The notes under the pieces: generated by a model | The model's database searches: none | The model's input: the letters and a program-made list of their open reading frames with translations, nothing else | Told to the model about the DNA's origin: nothing | Assembly (NCBI GenBank): GCA_021413665.1 | Contig: JAIOPW010000127.1 | Location: 1 to 15,680 of the forward strand | Source of the DNA: Rhodocyclales bacterium | GTDB taxonomy: Bacteria > Pseudomonadota > Gammaproteobacteria > Burkholderiales > Rhodocyclaceae | Reading direction: 5' to 3' | Length of the DNA: 15,680 nucleotides | Translations under genes and position numbers: made by a program | In this document: positions 1 to 6,368 of the stretch, one piece after another | Numbering within the stretch: position 1 is the first letter of the stretch | Layout of the letters: each line of letters opens with the position of its first letter

Positions 1-614
1 AGCCCTTCGTGATAATGATCGCCGGCGTCAATGGCGCCGGCAAGACCACCTCGATCGGCAAACTGGCCAAGCACTTCCAGGGCCAGGGCAAGAGTGTCCT
101 GCTGGCCGCCGGCGACACCTTTCGCGCCGCCGCGCGCGAGCAACTGGCGGCCTGGGGCGAGCGCAACGGCGTCACCGTCATCGCCCAGGAGTCCGGCGAT
201 CCGGCGGCGGTCGTGTTCGATGCCATCAGCGCCGCAAGGGCGCGCAAGATCGATGTCGTCCTTGCCGACACCGCCGGACGCCTGCCGACCCAACTGCACC
301 TGATGGAAGAAATCGCCAAGGTGCGGCGCGTGATAAAGAAGGCGGACGACTCGGGGCCGCACGAAGTGCTGCTGGTGCTCGACGCCAACATCGGACAGAA
401 CGCGGTGCAACAGGTCAAGGCTTTCGACAAGGCAATCGGCGTCACCGGCCTGGTCATCACCAAGCTCGATGGCACGGCGAAGGGCGGCGTCCTCGCCGCC
501 ATCGCCCGCCAGTGCCCGAAGCCGGTGCGCTTCATCGGGGTCGGCGAAGGCATCGACGACCTGCAGGCCTTCCGCGCCGGCGAGTTCGTCGAGGCGCTGC
601 TGGGACCGGCCTAG
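1..614 (+). CDS. ftsY: Signal recognition particle receptor FtsY (5'-truncated by window edge)
   Basis: This is the C-terminal GTPase (NG) domain of the SRP receptor, which docks SRP-ribosome complexes at the inner membrane for co-translational insertion. The frame is open from the first base (codons start at position 3: P-F-V-I-M-I), so the GTG at 9 is not the true start; the A and N domains lie outside the window. The G motifs appear in order: GVNGAGKTT P-loop near the beginning, DTFRAAAREQL, DTAGRL, TKLDGTAKGG, and the closing GVGEGIDDLQAF. The sequence tracks E. coli FtsY closely to the C-terminus, which ends in EALLGPA. The TAG stop overlaps the GTG start of ftsE by one base, so the two are probably co-transcribed and coupled. 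Identity is certain from the motifs and from the ftsE-ftsX neighbours. Confidence 0.97.
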   Translation, partial: PFVIMIAGVNGAGKTTSIGKLAKHFQGQGKSVLLAAGDTFRAAAREQLAAWGERNGVTVIAQESGDPAAVVFDAISAARARKIDVVLADTAGRLPTQLHLMEEIAKVRRVIKKADDSGPHEVLLVLDANIGQNAVQQVKAFDKAIGVTGLVITKLDGTAKGGVLAAIARQCPKPVRFIGVGEGIDDLQAFRAGEFVEALLGPA

Positions 615-1261
615 TGATTCGCTTCGACCGCGTTTCCAAGCGCTACCCGCCAGGCCTCGACGCACTTTCCGACCTCAGTTTCGAGGTGGCGGAGCGCGAG
701 ATGGCGATCGTCAGCGGACATTCCGGCGCCGGAAAATCGACGCTGCTGAAGCTGATCGCCGCAGTCGAAAAACCCACCGGCGGAGCGGTACTGGTCGGCG
801 GCCAGAACGTGGGCGGATTGGCGCGGTCCGCCCTGCCCTATCTGCGGCGACGCATCGGCATGGTGTTCCAGGACCAGAAGCTGCTCTTCGATCGCAGCGT
901 GTTCGAGAACGTCTTGCTGCCCCTGTCGATCGCCGGTTTCCCGCCCCGGGATGCAGCGCAGCGCGTTCGCGCCGCGCTGGACAAGGTCGGCCTCGCCACC
1001 CGCGAGAAGGCCCTGCCGATCATGCTCTCTGGCGGCGAACAGCAACGCCTGGCCATCGCCCGCGCAGTGGTGGGCCGGCCGAACCTGTTGCTGGCCGACG
1101 AGCCCACCGCGCATCTCGACCGCGATACGGCGGCCGACGTGGCGCGCATCTTTCACCAGTTTCACGACGTCGGCGTCACCATCCTGATCGCCACCTATGC
1201 CGGCGAACTTTTTCCCGGCGCACGACGCCTGCGGCTGGATCACGGAAAGCTGATGGCATGA
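614..1261 (+). CDS. ftsE: Cell division ATP-binding protein FtsE
   Basis: ATPase of the FtsEX complex, which sits at the division ring and activates periplasmic peptidoglycan hydrolases through FtsX. The GTG at 614 is chosen because it gives the conserved N-terminus (V-I-R-F-D-R-V-S-K-R-Y), a 215-residue protein near the usual ~220, and a one-base overlap with the ftsY stop. Visible motifs: Walker A GHSGAGKST (35-43), Q-loop FQDQ (85-88), signature LSGGEQQR (138-145), Walker B LLLADEPT (158-165). Oddity: the H-loop, usually A-T-H-D in FtsE, reads A-T-Y-A (193-196), so the switch histidine is a tyrosine encoded by TAT. The last codons overlap ftsX by ATGA. A longer in-frame extension upstream of 614 lies inside ftsY and is not credible. 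Confidence 0.96.
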   Translation: MIRFDRVSKRYPPGLDALSDLSFEVAEREMAIVSGHSGAGKSTLLKLIAAVEKPTGGAVLVGGQNVGGLARSALPYLRRRIGMVFQDQKLLFDRSVFENVLLPLSIAGFPPRDAAQRVRAALDKVGLATREKALPIMLSGGEQQRLAIARAVVGRPNLLLADEPTAHLDRDTAADVARIFHQFHDVGVTILIATYAGELFPGARRLRLDHGKLMA

Positions 1262-2157
1262 AGGCCTGGGTCGTCGGCCATCGCGACGCCGCCCTGCTGG
1301 CATTGCGCAGACTCGCGGGCGCCCCGGTCAACAGCCTGCTCTCGCTGCTCGCCATCGGTGTCGCGCTGACCCTGCCCGCGGGAGGCCAGATGCTGGTCGC
1401 CAACGCCTTGCATCTGGCCGGCACGACCTCCGCCGTACCGCAGATCTCGGTGTTCATGGCGGCGAGTGCGGAACGGCGGGCGGCATCCGAAATCGAGTCG
1501 CGCCTTGGCAAGTACGGCGGCGTAAAGCAGGTTCAGTTCCTTCCCCGGGAAGAAACCCTGGCACGCATGAAAGGCAACCCCGGTTTGCGCGATGTAATCG
1601 AAGCCCTGCCGGGCAACCCGTTTCCCGACGCTTTTATCGTTACCGCCACGGATGACCGCCCCGAAGCGATGGAAAAACTTGCGCAGGAGTTTCGCCAGTG
1701 GCCCAAGGTCGAACATGTGCAACTCGATTCGGCCTGGGTACGCCGTCTCGATGCCCTGCTCAAGCTCGGCCGCACGGCAACGATCCTGCTTGGCACATTG
1801 CTTGGCGTCGGACTGATCGCGATCAGCTTCGGCAGTATCCGCATGCAGATACTCATGCACCGGGCCGAGATCGAGGTCAGCCAGTTGCTCGGCGCCACGG
1901 ACGGATTTATCCGGCGACCCTTCCTCTACTACGGCGTGCTGCTGGGACTTGGCGGGGGTATCGTGGCCTGGCTGCTGGTGGGCGCGGCGACCTGGTGGCT
2001 GCGCGCCCCTTTGGGCGAGTTGGCGCGACTGTACGATCTCAGCCTCGTCCTGCATACCCTCGACGCACGCGATTCCTCGCTGTTGCTGGGATTTGCCGGC
2101 TGCCTCGGCTGGACAGGCGCGACGATCTCCCTCCGGCAACATCTGCAACCCCTGTGA
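1258..2157 (+). CDS. ftsX: Cell division protein FtsX (permease-like)
   Basis: Membrane partner of FtsE; it transmits ATPase cycling across the inner membrane to murein hydrolase activators during septation. The 299-residue product has the family layout: a cytoplasmic N-tail, TM1 about 25-50, a periplasmic domain about 51-168 (containing FLPREETLARMK and the ALPGNPFPDAF stretch typical of FtsX), then TM2 about 173-195, TM3 about 222-247 and TM4 about 273-293. The RAEIEVSQLLGATDGFIRRPFL segment between TM2 and TM3 is the strongest family signature. The ATG at 1258 overlaps the ftsE stop as ATGA, which fixes the start and implies translational coupling. The frame is open further upstream, but that part is a shadow of ftsE. 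Confidence 0.95.
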   Translation: MKAWVVGHRDAALLALRRLAGAPVNSLLSLLAIGVALTLPAGGQMLVANALHLAGTTSAVPQISVFMAASAERRAASEIESRLGKYGGVKQVQFLPREETLARMKGNPGLRDVIEALPGNPFPDAFIVTATDDRPEAMEKLAQEFRQWPKVEHVQLDSAWVRRLDALLKLGRTATILLGTLLGVGLIAISFGSIRMQILMHRAEIEVSQLLGATDGFIRRPFLYYGVLLGLGGGIVAWLLVGAATWWLRAPLGELARLYDLSLVLHTLDARDSSLLLGFAGCLGWTGATISLRQHLQPL

Positions 2158-2244
2158 CGCCGGCCTTTTGGAGAAATCCCACATCGAGCCTTGCGCAGGC
2201 GGCAACACTGGAACCGAAGCCACTATTTGGGCGATAATAGATAA

Positions 2245-2631
2245 ATGAGCGAAGAGCAACCCATCGAGCAGGCGCCGCCGCCCGAAGCCGCCCCCAGCGA
2301 TCCGGCGCCTCCTGAGCCCGGCCGCAACGAACCGCAAGCGCCGGACCCGCGGCGGCGCCTGCGCGAGCTTCTGGCAATTCCCGACCATCAGCGCACGGAT
2401 GCGATCTGGGATGAGATCATCGAGCTCGAAATTTGCCTCGCGCCAGGCAACCGCATCCAGCCCGGTGCTCAGCAGGCAGAACCCGGGCGACGCCAGCAAC
2501 AAGCTCCCGGTCAAGGTCAGGGTCGACGCCCGGAGCAACCCCGGCGGCAGGATCAGACGCCGGGAGCCAAGCCTTCCAAGCGCTTCTTCAAGAAGTCGAA
2601 GCGCCCGCCCGGGGCTCCACCGAAGGTCTGA
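2245..2631 (+). CDS. Small Pro/Gln/Arg-rich hypothetical protein
   Basis: I do not recognise a functional family. The 128-residue product has three parts: a Pro/Ala/Glu-rich acidic N-terminus (about 1-32), a short helical core (about 33-70: RRRLRELLAIP...RTDAIWDEIIELE...PGNR), and a basic Pro/Gln/Arg/Lys tail ending in KRFFKKSKRPPGAPPKV. There is no signal peptide or transmembrane segment. The helical core looks like the conserved part and the two ends look disordered. The basic tail could bind nucleic acid, but that is inference. The gene sits between ftsX (87-base gap) and rpoH (136-base gap) on the same strand. No clear Shine-Dalgarno precedes the ATG; an AT-rich GATAATAGATAA run is directly upstream and could be part of a -10 element or a short leader. 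Confidence 0.72.
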   Translation: MSEEQPIEQAPPPEAAPSDPAPPEPGRNEPQAPDPRRRLRELLAIPDHQRTDAIWDEIIELEICLAPGNRIQPGAQQAEPGRRQQQAPGQGQGRRPEQPRRQDQTPGAKPSKRFFKKSKRPPGAPPKV

Positions 2632-2682
2632 GCCGGCCGGTTCGTTGCCCCGCAAAGCGACGACACGGCCCGAAAGCGGCAA

Positions 2683-2705
2683 TTCCCGACAAAATCAATC
2701 GGGAA
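2683..2705. repeat. 7-N9-7 inverted repeat upstream of the CIRCE element
   Basis: TTCCCGA (2683-2689) and TCGGGAA (2699-2705) are perfect inverted repeats around a 9-base A-rich spacer. The right end is 12 bases from the left end of CIRCE. No T-run follows, so it is a poor intrinsic terminator for the upstream small gene. It could be a second operator on the rpoH regulatory region. The repeat is seen directly; any role is inference. Confidence 0.5.
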
Positions 2706-2717
2706 CTTCCCCGGCGA

Positions 2718-2744
2718 TTGGCACTCTCATGTGAGGAGTGCTAA
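2718..2744. promoter_or_regulatory. CIRCE element (HrcA operator) in front of rpoH
   Basis: TTGGCACTC (2718-2726), a 9-base spacer, then GAGTGCTAA (2736-2744). This matches the consensus TTAGCACTC-N9-GAGTGCTAA at 17 of 18 arm positions (one A to G in the left arm). CIRCE is the binding site of the heat-shock repressor HrcA. It lies 24 bases upstream of the rpoH ATG, so rpoH is probably repressed by HrcA at normal temperature. CIRCE in front of rpoH has been proposed for betaproteobacteria from comparative genomics, which fits. Confidence 0.93.
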
Positions 2745-2747
2745 TAT
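2718..2747 (+). promoter_or_regulatory. Probable sigma-70 promoter of rpoH, embedded in CIRCE
   Basis: TTGGCA (2718-2723, 5/6 to TTGACA) and TAATAT (2742-2747, 4/6 to TATAAT) are 18 bases apart and are formed by the two arms of CIRCE, so HrcA binding would directly cover both hexamers. The predicted start near 2754 would leave a leader of about 15 bases containing little more than the strong AAGGAGG Shine-Dalgarno (2755-2761, 7 bases before the ATG). Such a short leader could not form an extended mRNA thermosensor like that of E. coli rpoH. Other upstream promoters are not excluded. Confidence 0.55.
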
Positions 2748-2768
2748 TGTCTTCAAGGAGGTTCCACC

Positions 2769-3665
2769 ATGAGTCAAACCGTGTCTCTTGACCATTTCCC
2801 GATGCTTGCCGCCAGCGGTAGCATCGAGGCGTTCATCTCGGCCGCGAATCGTGTGCCGATGCTGAGCGAGGCGGAGGAGCAGTCGCTTGCCCGCCGTTTC
2901 CGCGATCAGGAGGATCTGGATGCCGCGCGCCAATTGGTGACGTCGCATCTGCGGCTGGTCATCTCGATTGCCCGCGGCTACTTGGGTTACGGGCTGCCCC
3001 ACGCCGACCTGATTCAGGAAGGCAACATCGGCCTGATGAAGGCGGTCAAACGCTTCGATCCCGACCGCGGCGTGCGCTTGGTGTCCTTCGCCATGCACTG
3101 GATCAAGGCCGAGATCCACGAATACATCCTGAAAAACTGGCGCCTGGTCAAGATCGCCACGACCAAGGCCCAGCGCAAGCTGTTCTTCAATCTGCGCAGC
3201 ATCAAGGCTTCGCTGGCCCAGGACGCAAACTCACCGCAGGGCTTCAACACCTTGGGCGCAAACGAAGTGACGGCCGTGGCGAAGCAATTGGGCGTCAAGC
3301 CGGAAGAAGTCATTGAAATGGAAACGCGCCTGACCGGCGCGGATGTTTCGCTGGAGCCGACATCGGACGATGACGAGGACAGCTACGCACCGATCGCCTA
3401 CCTGGCAGCGGATCGCAGCAGTGAGCCTGCGGCAATGCTGGAGCGCAAGGAATATGACCGCTTGCAGGACGAGGGGCTCGGCTCCGCGCTGGCGAGCCTG
3501 GACGAACGCAGCCGGACCATCGTTCAGCGCCGCTGGCTGGTGGCGGACGGGGAAGAGGCCGCAACACTGCATGAGCTGGCAGCCGAGTATGGCGTCTCGG
3601 CCGAACGCATTCGCCAGATTGAGGTCAAGGCCCTGCAAAAGATGAAGGGCAAGCTCGCGGCCTGA
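2769..3665 (+). CDS. rpoH: RNA polymerase sigma-32 factor RpoH
   Basis: Alternative sigma factor that directs transcription of heat-shock genes (chaperones and proteases). The 298-residue length is normal for RpoH. Visible features: sigma region 2 (about 50-125, with the DLIQEGNIGLMKAVKRFDP core and the FAMHWIKAEIHEYILKNW promoter-melting segment), the diagnostic RpoH box QRKLFFNLR (135-143), and a C-terminal region 4 helix-turn-helix (about 265-292, LHELAAEYGVSAERIRQIE). The start is fixed by a near-ideal AAGGAGG ribosome site 7 bases upstream. Control appears to be through the CIRCE/HrcA operator on its promoter. The gene follows ftsYEX, as in E. coli, with one extra small gene between, and it ends at a strong hairpin. 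Confidence 0.98.
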   Translation: MSQTVSLDHFPMLAASGSIEAFISAANRVPMLSEAEEQSLARRFRDQEDLDAARQLVTSHLRLVISIARGYLGYGLPHADLIQEGNIGLMKAVKRFDPDRGVRLVSFAMHWIKAEIHEYILKNWRLVKIATTKAQRKLFFNLRSIKASLAQDANSPQGFNTLGANEVTAVAKQLGVKPEEVIEMETRLTGADVSLEPTSDDDEDSYAPIAYLAADRSSEPAAMLERKEYDRLQDEGLGSALASLDERSRTIVQRRWLVADGEEAATLHELAAEYGVSAERIRQIEVKALQKMKGKLAA

Positions 3666-3688
3666 CCTGCCGCGGCAGCGCAATCCGC

Positions 3689-3725
3689 AAAGGGCGACCT
3701 CCTCGCGGAGGCCGCCCTTTGTTTC
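3689..3725. terminator. Intrinsic terminator after rpoH, probably shared with ctaB
   Basis: The left arm 3689-3702 (AAAGGGCGACCTCC) pairs with 3707-3720 at 13 of 14 positions across a TCGC tetraloop, then GTTTC follows. It lies between the convergent ends of rpoH (+) and ctaB (-). The mirrored AAA/TTT edges could let it act on both strands, more weakly on the minus strand. Confidence 0.85.
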
Positions 3726-3768
3726 TGGTGCGGCGGATGAACTCCCGGCCCTGAACCGAAAGGACGGA

Positions 3769-4665
3769 TCAGAACGTCAGGTAGTGATCGATCAGCAGGG
3801 CGGCGAACAGCAAGGCCAGATACAAGATGGACCAGCGGAAGGTGATGCGCGCCACGGCATCGGAATAGTCTTTCCAGATCAGCCACGCATAGCCGAGGAA
3901 GACGGTGTCGAGCAGGACCGCCGAGGTCAGGTAGAACCCGCCCGACATACCTATCGCAAAAGGTACGATGGTCACCAGCGTCAGGCCGATGGTGTAGAAG
4001 AACACGTGGCGGCGGGTGTATTCGGCTCCATGGGTCACCGGCAGCATCGGCAGGCCGGCGGCGGCATATTCCTTGGTCCGGTACAGCGCCAGCGACCAGA
4101 AATGCGGCGGCGTCCACACGAAAATGATCAGGAACAGCAGCCACGCCTCCCCCGGCGCGTTGCCGGTCACCGCCGCCCAGCCGAGCACCGGCGGCATGGC
4201 GCCGGAAGCGCCGCCAATGACGATGTTCTGCGAGGTATTGGGCTTGAGAAATACGGTGTAGATCACCGCGTAGCCGACGAAGGTGGCGAAGGTCAGCCAC
4301 ATGGTGAAGGGATTCACGAAGGCGTAGAGCAGAAACAGCCCGCCGCCGCCGATTGCGCCCGAGAACAATAGCGTCTCCAGCGAATTGACGTCGCCCTGGG
4401 GCAAAGGCCGGCCACGGGTGCGCGCCATCAGCGCATCGATCTTCTGCTCGATCAGGCAATTCGCCGCCGCCGCCGCACCCGCCACCAGGGCGATGCCAAC
4501 GGTGCCGGCCAGCAATATGCGCCACGGCACCATCCCGGGAACGGCGAGGAACATGCCGATCACCGCACAAAACACGATCAGCGATACCACGCGCGGCTTG
4601 GTCAGCTGGAAGTAATGGCGCAACCGGTCGGAGCCGGTTTGCAGTTTAAGGGTGGTGGATTTCAC
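3769..4665 (-). CDS. ctaB: Protoheme IX farnesyltransferase (heme O synthase)
   Basis: Integral membrane UbiA-family prenyltransferase that adds a farnesyl group to heme B to give heme O, the precursor of heme A for cytochrome oxidase. The 298-residue product has the expected set of hydrophobic helices and the catalytic aspartate-rich loop N69-x7-D77-x4-R82-T-R-x-R86-P. A second conserved loop reads WTPPHFWSLALYR followed by AAAGLPMLPVTHG. The start is a GTG at 4665-4663; no ATG occurs before the first helix, and the frame is closed upstream by TAA at 4710-4708. The Shine-Dalgarno is weak. A hairpin (4620-4642) lies just inside the coding region. It is the last gene of the oxidase cluster, separated from the preceding gene by 308 bases without an evident gene. 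The symbols ctaB and cyoE are both used for this enzyme. Confidence 0.95.
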   Translation of the reverse strand: MKSTTLKLQTGSDRLRHYFQLTKPRVVSLIVFCAVIGMFLAVPGMVPWRILLAGTVGIALVAGAAAAANCLIEQKIDALMARTRGRPLPQGDVNSLETLLFSGAIGGGGLFLLYAFVNPFTMWLTFATFVGYAVIYTVFLKPNTSQNIVIGGASGAMPPVLGWAAVTGNAPGEAWLLFLIIFVWTPPHFWSLALYRTKEYAAAGLPMLPVTHGAEYTRRHVFFYTIGLTLVTIVPFAIGMSGGFYLTSAVLLDTVFLGYAWLIWKDYSDAVARITFRWSILYLALLFAALLIDHYLTF

Positions 4666-4973
4666 GCTTGAGGAATGAACGGTTGAAGCCGGAATGAGGA
4701 CACGAGTTTAGCACGCGTCCCTGCTTTGAATGTCGCGGCAACCGCACCCGGAACGCACGATACGCATGGGCTGGCGGTCATTGCTGGAGCCGTTTGAGAA
4801 GCAGCAGATACCGCCGCCGGCAGTCGCTGCGAACCGACCGCAAGGGACAGCTCGCAAAAGTCGGCGCTGGCGACACGGCGTTCGCGAAGCCAGGCCTGAC
4901 ACCCGTTCTCCCGGCGGAAGCCCCGATCGCAGCCGCGGAGCGGAGCATTGGATTTCGTCGACCATTCACGCGG
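4666..4973. other. 308-base stretch without a recognisable gene, between the SCO-like gene and ctaB
   Basis: I see no credible gene here. The minus-strand frames are largely open because of high GC. Their translations, for example 4965-4708 and the frame running on from the stop at 4974, lack hydrophobic helices and do not resemble COX15, SCO1 or another oxidase factor. A possible ctaB promoter -10 (TAAACT, minus strand 4710-4705) would place a transcript start about 33 bases before the GTG; I see no convincing -35. In related clusters the heme A synthase gene often precedes ctaB, so this may mark its loss, but no remnant was identified. Confidence 0.5.
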
Positions 4974-5591
4974 TCAGAACTTGATCAGCTTGCCGAGTTC
5001 GCGAATGAAGGCCTTCGGCTCGGGATCATCGGCGTAACGGAACACCAGCAGGCCTCGCCGGTCGACCAGGTTGATGTAACGGTTCTCGCCTCCACCCAGG
5101 AGTTGCAGCACCTTGCCTTCCGTCGCCCTGATGAGGACCAGGTCCGGGTGCGCCGCCATCAAGTCCGCGGCCGGCGCCGTGGTATCGGTGATCAGCCAAA
5201 GACGATCGATGCGCGCCACGTTTCGCCCCTGTGCCGTGCGTGCCTGTCGGGTCAGGTAAAGCGCATGCTGGCAGCGCTCGTCGCAGCTGCCCGGCGCCGC
5301 CAGGATGACCAGCCACTTGCCACTGACTTCGGGATGCTCCAGCTTCGCGCCGTCGGCGCGCACCAGAAATTCAAATGGAAGGCGCACCGGGTCCAGCGGC
5401 TGGCCGACCGTTGCCGTGACCTCGGGCGGCGAGACATAGCGGAAGTACAAGGCGGCCAGAAGCGGCAATACGCCAATCGCAACGATGGCCAGCACTATCA
5501 ACCGGCCCTTGATCCGACCACGCGGCGCGGCCGCTGGTGTCGCAGTGGGGTTAATCGCGGTTTCGACTCGGGTGTAGCTGTCTTTTGTCAT
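4974..5591 (-). CDS. SCO-like membrane-anchored thioredoxin-fold protein (oxidase assembly)
   Basis: The 205-residue product has a cytoplasmic N-tail, one transmembrane anchor (about 30-50) and an exported domain. That domain carries GKWLVILAAPGSCDERCQHA with C103-x3-C107, the spacing of the copper-binding CxxxC motif in SCO1/SenC proteins. The following LWLITDTTAP and RYINLVDRRGLLVFRY segments fit a thioredoxin-like fold. Betaproteobacterial oxidase clusters commonly contain such a protein between SURF1 and COX15, usually called a cytochrome oxidase assembly transmembrane protein. The start is the ATG at 5591-5589, which overlaps the SURF1 stop as ATGA. A longer frame to 5648 lies inside SURF1. 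A role in copper delivery or thiol reduction for CuA or CuB is inference; I could not place the SCO histidine ligand with confidence. Confidence 0.85.
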   Translation of the reverse strand: MTKDSYTRVETAINPTATPAAAPRGRIKGRLIVLAIVAIGVLPLLAALYFRYVSPPEVTATVGQPLDPVRLPFEFLVRADGAKLEHPEVSGKWLVILAAPGSCDERCQHALYLTRQARTAQGRNVARIDRLWLITDTTAPAADLMAAHPDLVLIRATEGKVLQLLGGGENRYINLVDRRGLLVFRYADDPEPKAFIRELGKLIKF

Positions 5592-6286
5592 TTCTTTCGC
5601 CACGCAAAGAGGCCGTAGGTCGCCGCCATCAGGGCAAAAACCAGCCACATCGCCATATAGCCATGATGTTTGGTCGCCGGGTTTTCTGCGGAACCCCAGT
5701 CGCGAATCATTCCGCCATTGTCCGCACCGATCTGCAGCAGCAGCACCGGCAATGCGTCAAGGCCGCTGTGCCGGCGGTAGTCCGCTTCCCGCACATGCTG
5801 CCAGACGGCACCCTGCGGCGGGGTTTCCTGCAACTCGAAAATCCGCGTCTCGAAGCTGCGGGTCACCCCGGCAACCTCGATCTCACCCGTCGGCGACGCA
5901 ACCACCGGAAGCTCGGATCGCAGTCGCGGCGCAGGTACCCAGCCGCGATTGACCAGCACGACCACTTCACTGCCGGACAACTGCAAGGGAGTGAGCACAT
6001 GATAGCCGGGGCGGCTGCGATGGATCTTGTTGTCGAGAAACAGGGTCTTTGCCGGCAGCCAACGGCCACGGGCAATCGCCGCCCGGTCGATCAGTGCCTC
6101 GCGCTCACGCTGCTGAGCCGACAGGCTGACCGGTGTCGAGAGAAGCGCCGCCTGCTCGCGCTCGAAACGCTCGCCGCGCGTTGCGGCGCGCCAGTATTGC
6201 AGCGCGGCCATGGCGAGACAGGTCAGAAGCAGCATGAGAATCAGGGCCGGGCGCAGGTAATCGCGCAGGCTGGAAAAAGTCGGCAT
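5588..6286 (-). CDS. SURF1 family cytochrome c oxidase assembly protein
   Basis: Shy1/SURF1 proteins help insert heme A into subunit I of the oxidase at the membrane. The 232-residue product has the typical hairpin layout: TM1 about 13-31, a periplasmic domain, and TM2 about 208-228 close to the C-terminus. Family signatures seen: LFLDNK...GYHVLTPL, VVVLVNRGWVPAP, the QIGADNGGMIRDW stretch, and KHHGYMAMWLVFALMA before the basic C-terminus AWRKK. The ATG is at 6286-6284. The stop overlaps the next gene as ATGA, so the two are likely translationally coupled. Upstream it is separated from coxC by a divergent small gene, so SURF1 may have its own promoter in the 82-base interval 6287-6368; no strong hexamers were found there. 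Confidence 0.93.
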   Translation of the reverse strand: MPTFSSLRDYLRPALILMLLLTCLAMAALQYWRAATRGERFEREQAALLSTPVSLSAQQREREALIDRAAIARGRWLPAKTLFLDNKIHRSRPGYHVLTPLQLSGSEVVVLVNRGWVPAPRLRSELPVVASPTGEIEVAGVTRSFETRIFELQETPPQGAVWQHVREADYRRHSGLDALPVLLLQIGADNGGMIRDWGSAENPATKHHGYMAMWLVFALMAATYGLFAWRKK

Positions 6287-6368
6287 CGGCGGAGCGGTGG
6301 GCCTCGGTCGGGTTCGTCTGTGAACCGCGGGTCAGTTAGACTCGGCGTATTCGTCGAAAGGAAAAGTC

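Noticed and set aside
2158..2244. Terminator between ftsX and the small hypothetical gene
   Set aside because: No stable hairpin with a following T-run was found.
1240..2682. Long minus-strand open frame (480 codons) opposite ftsX and the small gene
   Set aside because: Antisense shadow caused by GC-rich codon bias; its translation is Gln/Arg/Ala-rich without domains, and it overlaps clear genes.
4708..4973. Possible COX15 remnant in the open minus-strand frames before ctaB
   Set aside because: Translations of all three minus frames lack transmembrane helices and any recognisable COX15 segment.
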